Assembly: GCA_963457665.1 (NCBI GenBank)
Contig: OY735212.1
Coordinates: 58,270,038 to 58,334,037, forward strand
Length of the DNA: 64,000 nt
Direction: 5' to 3'
DNA from: Thysanoteuthis rhombus
Taxonomy: Eukaryota > Mollusca > Cephalopoda > Oegopsida > Thysanoteuthidae
This document shows positions 22,766 to 33,449 of this stretch, in pieces. Position 1 is the first letter of the stretch. Each line of letters opens with the position of its first letter. The notes below the pieces were generated by a model, which worked only from the letters and a program-made list of their open reading frames with translations, was not told the origin of the DNA and did no database searches. The position numbers were made by a program, and so were the translations under genes.

Positions 22766-23867
22766 GTTCCACTAGTTCACAAATCAATCTTTAGTGAAAG
22801 ACTGTTTAAAACTTGAATGTAATGTATATGATGTACATCAGTAACTTATTCAGGAAAAGCAATGTAACAGACACAATTAGCAAAATAAAATCTCATATAT
22901 TTCCCAGAGTCAATGCCAAAGTAAAGTTTGATATCAGTAATCATACATTCGATTTTGATTTGCCTCAAGATAGTTTCACATGCAGATTTAGCTTCATCTG
23001 ATGGATTTATAAATGTATTCACCAGTGGCATATGGTGCTTTGTATCTTGGGTGTGCTGAGTGTTATGGATGCAGGAAGATGCAAGAATGTCTCAGTGTAC
23101 ATAAAAATCTATGAGCAGTAAAAGCCTTTTTGGTACAATGATGGGAAGGTGGTCCCAATTGTGAATTGTAAAATTTCACACCCTCGCTCATTCAATATAA
23201 TGAATGGCATAAAAATAAAAATAAATAAGAAAATAAATGAAAGAGAAAAAATTGGATTGGATACAATTATCTACTGATAAAGTCTTATCTAAATTCTCTA
23301 ATTTCTATAATTGGGATTATCTTGCTTACACTGTTGCTTTTTAAGGGTACTAGAATAGTTTCAAGCTTTCGAGCATCTGTAGCATACAGCATACTCAAGA
23401 TACATAGCACTATATGCCACTGGTATTCACCTCTGAATGAAGTCAGATAAGAGTTTTTTCAAATTTACCCCAGTGCAAACCTGGAACTTGAGAATATTAT
23501 TCTCTTTTTCTTTCAATCATTTATTTTGACTGAGAAAGTCAAAGTAAAACAGATGATCCGCAACGGGAACAGAGGAACGTTTCAAAATAGGAATATAAAA
23601 AAGAATGTTATTCCTATACTAACAAAGAACACTGGGAGTCGAGGCACATTGTTGATGATAGGATCTGCCAGGAATTGATTGAAAATTTCTTTTTTAGATA
23701 TGTTTCCAAACTTTGGTGTGTTGTTTATAACCAGACATAGTGGGAATTGATTGAAGATAATTTTGGTGAAAAGTCGAGAAGGAAAAAAAAAGTTTGTATT
23801 GGTTCAACCTGTCAATAGAGAATGATTAAAATCCATTTATTCACTTAAATATTTTCCCAACATTTTT
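22766..23867. other. No recognised feature
   Basis: AT-rich. Two overlapping frames on opposite strands (22813-23031) have no recognisable product. Confidence 0.35.
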
Positions 23868-24580
23868 TCAAGCTGGCCTGCTCATTGCCATTTGAGTCTT
23901 CTAATGGATTTCATTACATCCCTGACTTCTGTTTTTTTTCATAATAAATTGTACTGTCTTATGCTTTCTTCATTTAATGCAGATCCCTGCTTGCGCACAT
24001 TGCAGGGTTTTTAGTTTGAGAGCTGGACTTTTGTTTAGGTTCCTTGTTTCAACTCAAGTGTCTATCAGGAGAATGCATCAATTGTAGGACCCTCTTGTCC
24101 TTGAAAGTTGAGCTTACCAAAAGCATGCCAATCTAGGGTGATTCAATTTCTTGTTCTTTTGATGATTTCTTGGGGATTCTTTGTCCCAGGTAGATGGGTC
24201 AGTGTTCTTTAGTTCATTTTTGATTTTGATCATTTTGTCTTTCTCTCCATTGGTTGCTCTCGACATTGGTCTATCTGAAGTTGACCTATTTTCTTGTTTT
24301 TGTCATTCAGTTCATCTAACATCATCTAGAGTTCTCAAAAGTTCCTTACAGATGGGATATCATCAGCAAATCTGAGATTACTCAGGTATTAGCCATCAAT
24401 TCTGTTTCCTGTATTTGTCCAGTCTAAGTCTCAGAAGATCCTTTTTGGGCACACTATGAAGAGTTTGGGTTCAATTTAATGCAATTTGATACAACAATTT
24501 TAAACCAGTCTCTGATACATTTCGTGTATTGTCTTGATTCTTCTTCATTTTCTACCTGGTTCACAGGTTTGTAAGGCAAG
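23868..24580 (-). mobile_element. LINE reverse transcriptase remnant with FADD motif (minus strand)
   Basis: Reading the minus strand from 24580: a decayed stretch with GSSET at about 24430, then NRIDG*YLSNLRFADDI near 24400-24350 (FADD is the catalytic motif of the reverse transcriptase palm). Further on come YLGQRI (about 24190), MKKA-type fingers and finally MxxNPLEDSNGNEQASL (about 23910-23870). It is the same lineage as at 1071, 46195 and 54340 and keeps the palm. Many stops and frameshifts make it inactive. The thumb end lies near 23870 and the usual TGA tail is missing. Confidence 0.8.
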
Positions 24581-24994
24581 AGTAAAGAATTATTGGGCTG
24601 ATTAATGAGAAACATACCCCAAGGGAGCTGAAGAAATCTTAAATAACTCAAAAACAGTCATGAGAAATGTGTAACATCTCCAAGTTTACCTCTAGCTTAA
24701 TGTTGCTTTTAGCAAATCAAAGTATCAGAAAAAAAGTAAAAAGTTTGACCACTTTTAAAGACCAAACATTAAAAAATGACAAAGAGAATAAACTTTTAGA
24801 AATATCTTAATTCTACATTCCTGTTATGGAGGAGGTGATGTATCATTAGGTGTCTATATTTATTCACGATACAAAAATGTCCACTTTCTTACTTTTAAAA
24901 TATGTATATACCTAAAAATAAAAGTGTTTTCTTTTTGAAAGCTTAAACCAAAGAACATATAAATCAAATGAATACCAAAATCAGCGATAACAAT
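24581..24994. other. No recognised feature
   Basis: AT-rich non-coding sequence. Confidence 0.35.
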
Positions 24995-25456
24995 GATTAG
25001 CATTCTGAGGGAAACTATGAATCACCACCTATATTGGCTACTTTTAGCTTGTGAATTGAGCAGTGGTACTGGTAATTGAATTACCTTGATGAAAATACTA
25101 CCAATTAGGTTTGAATCATACATGTATTAATAAAAAGACGATTTCATTAGTCACATGATGGGGTGATCAACTGAAAAATTGGGAAAAGGAGTGATCAATG
25201 AGTAAGTTACTTTTCTTCCCTTTTTTTGGGCTGTGATCACTAAAAAGTACAAATTTTCAAAAAATAAGCATGAATGCTACTAGATGCAAACTGAGGGATC
25301 TATTTAGCATAAACCTTCATTGTAAATTGAACCTCTCCAATAAAAAGCTATTTAGGGTCAGAATTTTCAAAAAATACAAAAAGCATTTTCCTTACTCATT
25401 GAAGGGAATGGGTATTCAAAATTTTTACTATGTACATTTAGGGAGCAATTAAGTCC
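24995..25456 (-). mobile_element. Family A repeat, long version, minus strand
   Basis: TTAGCATTCTGAGGGAAAC, TATGAATCACCACC and TTACCTTGATGAAAATAC mark the extension; the core runs from about 25148 with GATGGGGTGATCAACTG, GGGCTGTGATCACTAAAAAG, TTGAACCTCTCCAATAAAAA and CTTACTCATTGAAGGGAATG. It runs into a (GATA)n array, then into family C (25515-25620). Confidence 0.7.
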
Positions 25457-25472
25457 AGATAGATAGATAGAC

Positions 25473-25512
<40 letters not shown>
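25457..25512. repeat. (GATA)n microsatellite
   Basis: About 14 AGAT units with one AGAC variant, lying where other family A copies have a GTATG/CATAC tract. It has probably grown inside the element. Confidence 0.95.
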
Positions 25513-25620
25513 GCTTATAGATGTCAGAACACATAAATAACCTAAACCCATCAGCAGTGATTAAACTGGTTTGTTGTGGGTAGCAATGATTAAAAATATT
25601 TGCTTTTAATTATTAATAAC
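25513..25620 (-). repeat. Family C repeat segment
   Basis: GATGTCAGAACACATAAATA, CTAAACCCATCAGCAGTGAT and GTTTGTTGTGGGTAGCAATG match 3199-3310 and in part 22690-22765. Confidence 0.55.
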
Positions 25621-25889
25621 CTGAGAAGAAAATATACATCATCACATGATCAGCAAAGCTGACCAAATAACAAAACATGGGATTTCAGAATCTGTCAAAA
25701 TTTTCTCACAAAATGTTATTCAGGACGATTAAAAACTATCAACACAGATTTCAGTAATCCCTTATATGATAAAAAAATCAATGAACAATTCTATTGGATT
25801 ATCATTTTAGGCTACTCATCAGATACAGAATGTTGAATAAATTTAAAAGTCAGGGTATTGATTAAAATCGACTGCAAACTCTCAATAGT

Positions 25890-26455
25890 AAATTAAATCT
25901 TCAACTTGCCCTCACAGTCAATAATTGCACAACCATAGTATTAAAATTTGAAGTCAAGTAAAAACATCCTATCAAGGAATAAACATGATCGGAATTAATT
26001 CTATACATGACATCACAATAAAAAAATAAAAAATACGGTAAAAAATTACCTTAAAACATTCTCCATGTAGACGTTATTTCCACTGAGAAAACATCTAAAA
26101 TAGAGTGAAAGAAAATCCTATCAAAATAAAGAGTATTCTTCACAAAAATCAAACTAACATTTTTATAAGGTGTTTAGTGGTGTACCGATGTCAATTTCCA
26201 AATTTATGGACAAAACAATACGCTTAGGAACACTGGAACACACATGTCAGAATAAGTCCCGAAAAAGGTTAAAAAAGTTTTTTCTCAAAAATGAAATGAA
26301 ATTTTTTTTAAAGCATTCCAGTGGAGTACTGATGCCAAATATTCAAGTCTATAAACAAAACAGTATGGTCAAGAGCACTAAAACAAATACGCATACATAT
26401 AAAGAGGGATAGAATCCTTCACCATCTTTGATGGTTATGGTTGTTCAATTGATAG
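25890..26455 (+). repeat. Family G repeat, copy 1
   Basis: Shares with 30915-31305, in the same orientation, the blocks AACCATAGTATTAAAATTTG, TAAACATGATCGGAATTAAT, GTGGAGTACTGATGCCAAAT, TCAAGTCTATAAACAAAACA and CCATCTTTGATGGTTATGG followed by TTGTTCAA. The middle GTGTTTAGTGGTGTACCGAT / GAGTACTGATGCC part looks duplicated here (26170 and 26322). No coding content. Confidence 0.6.
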
Positions 26456-27699
26456 TCTAGAAATATAACCTTGTATCAGACTGGGCTGAGAGAAAATAGA
26501 TTTAATCAAACCACTTTTTTCTCTGATTGTTCAACTTAAGTTTTCATTCTTTGCTGAACAGCTTCGTTTCCTGTCCCTTCTCTATTTTTACTTAGCATTT
26601 CCTGCCTTCCCCAAAATGCTATTATCTTTCATAGCATGATATTTTCTTAATGGAGCAAGAAACATGGAACATGTTAAGTTTCCCTTCTCTCAATAACATT
26701 TGAGTCATCTAATTTCATCCTGATAGACATATTCTAAGAAATGGCAAATATTACCACAAGGAATTTTAGATTGCTTTCAAAGGACCAAATTACTTCCACT
26801 CAGTACAGTCTTTTGAAAGACAAAAAGATATTTCATCTCTGTTATTGCATAGTATCAGGAATTCTTTGAAGTGTTCATATCCACGTTTCAATATTTCTTC
26901 CTTACATTACTACTTATCTTGAATCCTAAGGGAAGTGATTGATATAACTCAGTTATAAAATTATGGAGTTGTAATATATAAAGTCTTTTAAAATATACAT
27001 CGTACATAGCTGATGACACTCATTAACAAACATTCACTTAGCGGATAGAAAATTCAGATTTCAAATCTGATCAAAAAGATTCCTGTCTGATTTTTCTTAG
27101 ATAGGTTGTATTAATCATAATGTATAGTAAACTATTTTCCACGTCTATGCGTTCATTTGATCATAATGTTTTGGCTGTGTACCCTCCGGGCTCGATCGGG
27201 TGTTGTGGGTTCTAGAATGTAGAATCTACACAGTTTGCTCACTTGATTAGACTGGACATGTCATATCCACTTTTGTATATTCTGGTTATGTTGTGTCTCC
27301 GTTGCATTGGATAATCTGTTTACTTTTTTCCTGAGAAGTCTCAAATGCTATTGATATTGATGCTTGGCCAAAATATTGTGAATAAATGAACTTACAGATG
27401 AGGAAAAGAGTCTCACCATGACATACATGGTGATGATCAAAAAGATGTTAGTCTTTTGGTGATATTTAGCTTCATTTGTTCAATCAATACATTTAAAGTA
27501 ATGGGAACTAATTAAAGATATTAAACCAATAAATAAAGACAAAAAGTCATTGTGAACTGTAATTGTACAGCAATTGAAACATTTGTAAAGTAATTCATGG
27601 TTATTTCCTGGGTGCTTACAAATCACCACAAAACAAATGAATGTTATTCCTGCCAAGAGAAGTAATTCATTCATTAATCATCGTATTCTCAAATATCTT
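26456..27699. other. No recognised feature
   Basis: AT-rich DNA; the 64-codon minus frame at 27480-27674 has no recognisable product. Confidence 0.35.
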
Positions 27700-27781
27700 G
27701 ATTGATCACCCCAGACATGGCATGCTAACGAGAGACATTGGTCATGTGTTGGTTTCTATTGAGTGACTAACCAGACCTGTC
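27700..27781 (+). mobile_element. Family A repeat, 3' end fragment
   Basis: GATTGATCACCCCAGACATGG, CATGCTAACGAGAGACATTG and GTTTCTATTGAGTGACTAAC followed by CAGACCTG: only the last 80 bases of the element. Confidence 0.65.
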
Positions 27782-27986
27782 TTTTTTGGGTTTCAAGCAT
27801 TTTTTTTTACCTTTTTTTAAGATAAAAAAGCACAATGAGCCATAAATATTGTTTATTTCCTCCCATCTTCAATGTTAGAAATGATAAACAAAGATACGTG
27901 AATTTTGACAAAGGTGTGTGTGAAAGTTGCAAGTGGAAAACTGGTCTCTAGTTTTTAAAAAAGATGCTTAAAACTTTTGCACACTA

Positions 27987-27989
<3 letters not shown>

Positions 27990-28037
<48 letters not shown>
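27990..28037. repeat. (AT)n microsatellite
   Basis: About 24 perfect AT units, directly before a family B fragment. Confidence 0.95.
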
Positions 28038-28039
<2 letters not shown>

Positions 28040-28043
28040 TACC

Positions 28044-28216
28044 ACAGATGGCTGACCAACCAGCTAATTAGGTTTTTGTTGGGGGGGGGGGGGGGCACCC
28101 TATGGTAATTTTGGACCTTTTTAAAGTTAATTTTAGATGAACAATCTATTTTTTTAAGACAATTTTGAAAGATCTATTTTTTAGATATTTTTTTCATAAT
28201 TAGTTCCGGTCCTTAC
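28044..28216 (+). mobile_element. Family B repeat, internal fragment with poly-G expansion
   Basis: TGGCTGACCAACCAGCTAAT, then a deletion to a G run of about 17 (28080-28096), then CACCCTATGGTAATTTTGG, TTTTAGATGAACAATC and AATTAGTTCCGGTCC. Confidence 0.6.
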
Positions 28217-28342
28217 TTTCATTCAAGGTCTGGAAATATTTGAAGTATTTGACTAGATTTCAGTTATCTGTATACAGATAATCCAGTCTGAATGTATCTG
28301 TGAGTTTTCTTCACAAGAATGAACATCTTTCATGAAAGTCTG

Positions 28343-28918
28343 GAATATTGAGGAAAGTAGACCACTATATCTAACAAGGACAACAGATCTCCATTAAGTC
28401 CTCAAAAGAAGAAGAAATCAAGATTGGCAAGCTCGATTTTCAAGAACATGAAAATCCCATTAGTCCTGAAAAGAAGAGTCTACAACCAAAGCATCCTTCA
28501 TGGAACCTAACTGAAAGATTGACCCTTGAACTGAGAACCATGCAACGTGCACAAGAGAAAATCTGGTCAACTTCACCTGGTGAGATTACAAGCCAGCCCA
28601 GTATGCTTGAGAAAAAATCATAGAACCTCTTTGAAAACCTGAATGGCAATGGGCTGGTCATGTTGCAAGAATGTCAGACATCCACAGAATATCAAAACTC
28701 ACAAAGTGGATCCCAAGAGATCAAATTTGAAAGTGTGACAAGTAGGAAATAAGATGACAAGATAAACTGGACAAGTTCAGAAAGTACTGGCTCTGCAATG
28801 CCTATGATAGTGATGTCTAGTGAATCCTGGGGAAGGTCTATGTCCAACGATAAATGCTAAAATCATGAAGTACATGATGATGATGATGATGATGATGATG
28901 ATGGTAATGATGATGATT
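28343..28918 (+). mobile_element. LINE 3' end (endonuclease-RT C-terminus), degenerate
   Basis: The decayed start at 28345-28420 resembles VDHYIYLxxxxSIDPSKEEE. Then come MKIPLVLKRRVYNQSILH (28448-28500), LELRTMQRAQEKI, LKTxNGNGLVMLQECQTSTE-like and DKLDKFRKYWLCNAYDS, ending in ILGKVYVQR near 28845. The TGATGATGATG tail covers 28879-28918. Several frameshifts. Same lineage as 1071. Confidence 0.8.
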
Positions 28919-29032
28919 GAACTTGCTGTGATGACTATTTTCTAGTCTGCCTTACCCTTTCTTCAATCATTTGGATTTCATTAGTAAAATATAAATCAAT
29001 GCAAGATGTCTTAATAAATGTTTACTTGTTTG

Positions 29033-29141
29033 AATCACAGTGGCTCGACAAATAGCCCAACATGACCAACCAGTCAAGTGGGCTACAGATTCTCCTCTCT
29101 TTGCTTGTTTGTATGACTGTGTTTGTGTTTGTCTGCTGATG
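29033..29141 (+). mobile_element. Family B repeat, 5' fragment
   Basis: TGAATCACAGTGGCTCGAC, CAACATGACCAACCAGTCAA, GTGGGCTACAGATTCTCCTC and TGTGTTTGTGTTTGTCTG: the first 110 bases of the element, including its end. Confidence 0.65.
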
Positions 29142-30316
29142 TCATAAATAGAATTTATCCAGCCTATATTTATTCTTTGATAGAATTTTTTTAAATGACT
29201 TCAAATTTTGACTGTACGGTTAATCAATTATCAACTGTAATAGCGAGTCTATACATATATTTGTGGAAGTGTTTGACTATATTCACTTTCTCTTTCCGAA
29301 TGATGCACTACAGCCAGAGCTAATGATAGGTACCTATGAAAGGTGCTGGATTAGAATTAATTTGTAAGGATTTTTAAGGGTGGGGAAGTCAATTTACTAT
29401 ATGACTATAATGCTGAATGGACCCCCAGTTTGCATCTCCAGTGGGAAACACAGTGATGTATTAGATCACTTTTTCTGTCCATATTTGTTCTTTCCATGAC
29501 TCCATATTCTTTGACTTGTCTATCATTTCTCCAGAACACAAAATTTGAAGTGGGTAGAGGGTTTTCTATTTCTATTGTAACTATACTGCTGAACCATTTA
29601 CTTCATTGATAAATCATTTTTCCAAGACATAAAATTTAGGAATTGAATGTCATGTTAATTATATGCAGGGAACATTTTTTTTTCACTTCTTGGGCTCTAA
29701 ATTGGAGAGGATTAATTTTTTTCTTTGTTTTTAGGGGTCAAAAATCAAATGGGGAACTTATTTTTTATTTCAGGGGTCAAATTTTAGCGATGAAATTTTT
29801 TCACTTCTAGGTGTCAAAAGCAAGAGAGTACATTTTTTACATTCATTTTTTTTTGGGGGGGGGGGTCTAAAAAAAGAGGAACATTGTTATATTTACAGTT
29901 ATTTTTCACCCAGGCAATGCCAGGTTTTATTGCTAGTATTGAATAAATATTTGTAGGAATGATCACACTTAGACACCTGTCTACAGTCATGGAACATCTA
30001 ATTAGGTATGATCTCATAATTGGTGGTGTGAAATGCAATCTGATTACTGCTGCTTTTTATATCTCAGGAAAAATTTTGTTATCTACTCGGTCAGAATTTG
30101 GTGTAAGACAAATAACAGAGATGGAATCATAATAATCTCCAAAAAACAAAATTAAATGATCAGATATTAGTTAATATGTTGCTTACAATCTTCACACTTA
30201 GAATTTGAAGAGAAAAACCATCTGGAATATCAGAGGAGAAAATAGCAAATGTACTAAAAGCAAAAATAAAGGTGACTTTGTTGATAAGAAGCAAGTGATA
30301 TTAGTTTTAAAAGTAA
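29142..30316. other. No coding feature; short T- and G-rich tandem stretch
   Basis: At 29680-29870 the pattern of a T run, CACTTCT, GGGGTCAAA repeats about every 50-60 bases with decay and ends in a G11 run. At 29890-29940 the minus strand reads ACTAGCAATAAAACCTGGC and ATTGCCTGGGTGAAAAATAA, resembling the start of the family H element at 59550. Confidence 0.4.
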
Positions 30317-30766
30317 TTAGAAATTGTCAACCAAAACTGTCACCAAATCTGTCAAAATAGGTCTCTTCAGTTTTTGAGTGGGTCTGTCTATGTATATATG
30401 TAGGTATCACATGTACAGGGTATAAAAAAGGAGTGATAGGGCTGAATTTTTCAACATTTACTCCTTATTACATCTACAAAAAACAATGTTTTTCATTTCT
30501 TGAAAATTAATCCCATAAATAGGGTTTTATTGGGGGTTTCAATGTGCAGTGTAAATTTATGCTTGATTGATTCCCAGGTTGTGCCAACATTCACGCTTGT
30601 TTTTTGAAAATCCAGACTTTTGTAGTGATCACTACCCAGCAAAACTGAAGTAGCACATTCATTCAGCACACCTTTGTCTAATCTTTTAATTGATCACCCC
30701 TAATATGGCCTGCTGCCAAAATACGTTGGTCACGTGACAGTTTCATTTGAATGACTAAGCTGGCCT
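30317..30766 (+). mobile_element. Family A repeat, copy 6
   Basis: ATTAGAAATTGTCAACC, two further AAxxCTGTCA units, GGTCTCTTCAGTTTTTGAG, TGTATATATGTAGGTATCAC, TTTTTGTAGTGATCACTACC, ATCACCCCTAATATGGCCTG and GTCACGTGACAGTTTC. Confidence 0.75.
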
Positions 30767-30914
30767 CTTCTTATTATGTTTGCTGGCAATCGACACATTG
30801 ATATGGTCTGTATTGCGGATCTCAGTCTATGATCTGTGGATCTTTTAGTAAACAGAGAACAATTTACAGTGAGGAGGGAAGGAGGATATGGAGAACAAAT
30901 GAAAGAAAATAAGA

Positions 30915-31305
30915 AGAAAACTTACTATCATAGTCCATAATCGAACAGCCATAGCATCAAAATTTGAAGTATTATGAAAAAATTCCATCAAAGGATAAAT
31001 ATGGTCAGAATAAATTCTATTTATAACATTTTCACAGGAAATCATTTAGAATATAATGAAAAATCTTCTTGAAATAGCAAGATTCTTGAAAAATCTAGAT
31101 TTTATAAGTAAACCTGTTGAAACAAGGCCCCCAAAAGCTTTTTTTCCAAAAATCAAACATCACTTTTTTTAGGAAGGGTTTAGTAGAGTATTGATGCCAA
31201 ATTTCAAGTCTGTGGACAGAATGGCATGGCCAGAAGCACTGGAACATGCAAACACATTGTTGCAACCTTTGCCATCTTTGATGGATCTGGTTGTTCAACA
31301 GTGAG
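30915..31305 (+). repeat. Family G repeat, copy 2
   Basis: CATAATCGAACAGCCATAGC, GATAAATATGGTCAGAATAA, AGTAGAGTATTGATGCCAAA, TTCAAGTCTGTGGACAGAAT and CCATCTTTGATGGATCTGG followed by TTGTTCAACA, as in 25890-26455. Confidence 0.6.
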
Positions 31306-31459
31306 TAAATAATGACTGAGATGAGAAGGAAAATCCAAAGAGAATCAGAGAATACAAGAATGAAAATGGGGAAGTAAGATTGAAAGAAATGAAAGAATGA
31401 ATGTAATTCAAAAAAGAATTCAAAGAAAGGGAAGATGCATACAATTCAGAATAATATAC

Positions 31460-31904
31460 AGGTCTGGTTGGTCGTTCAATAAAAACCAATCTCTTGGGGG
31501 CAGCATGCCATGTTTGGGGTGATCCATTAGAAAAAATTTTGCTTTTTGGGTGCAGTGATCTCTAAAAAGGTCTCAATTTTCAAAAAAAAAGAAAAAGATA
31601 TAAACCTAGATTGCAAATTGAGTCACCCACTAAAATACACCTTGGGAGAGGGATTTTAAGACCAAATAGAAAGTTTTTTTCTAGATATAAGAAGTGAATG
31701 CATGAACTTTTAGCTCTATATTTCCATTTTCCTGTATGTATGATATATACAGAGCCAACCAACCAGCCAGCCAGCTAGCCAACCAGCCAGCCAGCCAGCA
31801 AGACAGACAGACAGACAGACAGACCAGCTGAAACACTGAGAGAAAACATATGCTGACAGTTTTGGTGACAGTTTTGGTGACAGTTTTGGTTGACTGATTC
31901 TAAT
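31460..31904 (-). mobile_element. Family A repeat, minus strand, with expanded terminal subrepeats
   Basis: AGGTCTGGTTGGTCGTTCAA, GGCAGCATGCCATGTTTGG, GGTGATCCATTAGAAAAA, AATTGAGTCACCCACTAAAA, then a CCAGCCAGCC/GACAGACAGA tract (31757-31825). After it stand three near-perfect GACAGTTTTGGT units (31856-31894) and the terminus GACTGATTCTAATTA. Confidence 0.75.
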
Positions 31905-31969
31905 TATTGTCTGCCTGAAGACCTGTAAAACAGAGAGACTTGAGTAGTAAGCCAAATTGATATAAATAT

Positions 31970-31972
<3 letters not shown>

Positions 31973-32025
<53 letters not shown>
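31973..32025. repeat. (AC)n microsatellite
   Basis: About 26 perfect AC units directly before family E. Confidence 0.95.
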
Positions 32026-32027
<2 letters not shown>

Positions 32028-32145
32028 ATGCTCTGCCAAGGTGAACTGTGAGCTTTACTCATGTGACTGCCTGAAGGCGAGCCACAATGAAAACTAATGC
32101 ATTGCCTTGGATGAAAAATTGGAAAAAGATACTCCATATTATTCC
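32026..32145 (+). repeat. Family E repeat, copy 1
   Basis: CTATGCTCTGCCAAGGTGAACTG, GACTGCCTGAAGGCGAGCC, ACAATGAAAACTAATGCATT and GCCTTGGATGAAAAATTGG match 58359-58490 closely. Both copies directly follow a long dinucleotide array. Confidence 0.6.
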
Positions 32146-33057
32146 TTCATGGATCTTTTCATCAGAGATACAATGGAAGTATAATACTCAGACATACAGA
32201 GACATGTCACAAGTTAACAGACATAGAATTACAAGATAAATAAAAGATCACTTCTCATCATCTTGTCCTCCAAGAGTAGAGAAATGATCAGCTTCCAAAT
32301 TGTATAAATATTATGTTTATTCAAAGGCAGAATGAGCCAATGCCAAATTAAAAGATATATTTTCAGTTGTGAATCACATGAGCTTGCAATTCACTAATGA
32401 TAGGCCTGACACTGTAGTGGATCTCAATATGAATTTTTTGAGTTTGCTAATGAAACCAATTGGATATGCTAGAGGACCTCCAGTGGGTAGGAAAATCTTT
32501 GTTAAACTGTCCAGATTGGTCGCAAAAATTTGTTTGCCCCATTTTTCATGAAGGTAGGTTTTTGTTGAGGTTCCTGAGTCAGAAGAAGAACCCTTTTTCA
32601 TCAAATTTGTGCATCTTGTACATCGTTGAAGAGGAAACTTCATACTGAGTGAGGTTTACAGAAGAATTATACCTAAGAGTATTCCCTTTCAAGTTACTGA
32701 CATGAGTCTCTTCTTTAAAATGTAACACCTCCCTTGACTGATTGCTATAACTCAGGAAAGTAATTATTGATGGGTCTACTCTACAGAATTTCTGTGAAAT
32801 TTCAATCAGAAATTTTTGAGATATCATGTGGACAGCCAGAGAACATTAGGAGCTATTGTGTGATGCAGACATGGACTATGACATCAGATGATAATTGTGC
32901 TCCAAAATTTCATGACTTTTGTAACCTTTTGCTGACCCTTCCACTAAATTTCATTGGAATTCATTGAGAATTTCTGAAGATAATTCCTGAAGGTATTGTG
33001 TGTTCAGACTGAAAAATCTTGAAGATATTGTTTAGTGAGGATAGATAGCTACAATGC
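32146..33057. other. Non-coding, possibly old repeat
   Basis: The phrasing TTTCTGTGAAATTTCAATCA, TTTTTGAGATATCATGTGGA at 32785-32830 and ACTAAATTTCATTGGAATTC at 32943 repeats loosely within the stretch. Overlapping frames of 60-90 codons on both strands have no recognisable product. Confidence 0.35.
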
Positions 33058-33163
33058 TGCATTGATCTGCTCTAAAATTTAATCACTTCTTTTTACACTA
33101 TTACTCACTCTTTTACAAAATTTACAAAAAAAAGAAGTGATTAAATTTTAGTGTGGACTGATG
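33058..33163. repeat. Long inverted repeat (hairpin)
   Basis: CTAAAATTTAATCACTTCTTTT (33072-33093) is the exact complement of 33130-33151; the outer flanks GCATTGATCTGCT and GTGTGGACTGATGC extend the pairing with mismatches to arms of about 35-40 bases around a 36-base loop. Confidence 0.8.
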
Positions 33164-33449
33164 CAAAATTACCTCCCCTTGAACGGGTGCCACTGAGCAG
33201 TTTCTGTGAAAGTCAGACATGCTATCCTTGGATTGTGAAAAAAGAATTTCTTTTCAGATATATAATCTGTCTTTAATATCAATTATATGCATTTTGATAG
33301 AATTAAAATTCTCTGTTAAGAATACATTGCTTTGAATTACATGATCACATACCTCACAGTACCACCAGTGAGAGCTGGCTGGTAGTAGGACAACTTCATT
33401 GGACAGATCAGAAAAAGTTCTAAAATTTTGGGCTAAATCTACTTAATTT

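Noticed and set aside
23868-24580. A host gene on the plus strand (64-codon frame at 24181)
   Set aside because: It is the antisense of the LINE reverse transcriptase remnant.
25457-25512. CRISPR-like regular spacing in repeat arrays
   Set aside because: The arrays are simple tandem microsatellites without spacers, and the window is of animal type.
31716-32137. Two minus-strand frames of 107 and 77 codons
   Set aside because: They run through the (AC)n array and the CCAGC/GACA tracts, giving VCVCVC and GWLAGWLA peptides, which are simple-repeat translations.
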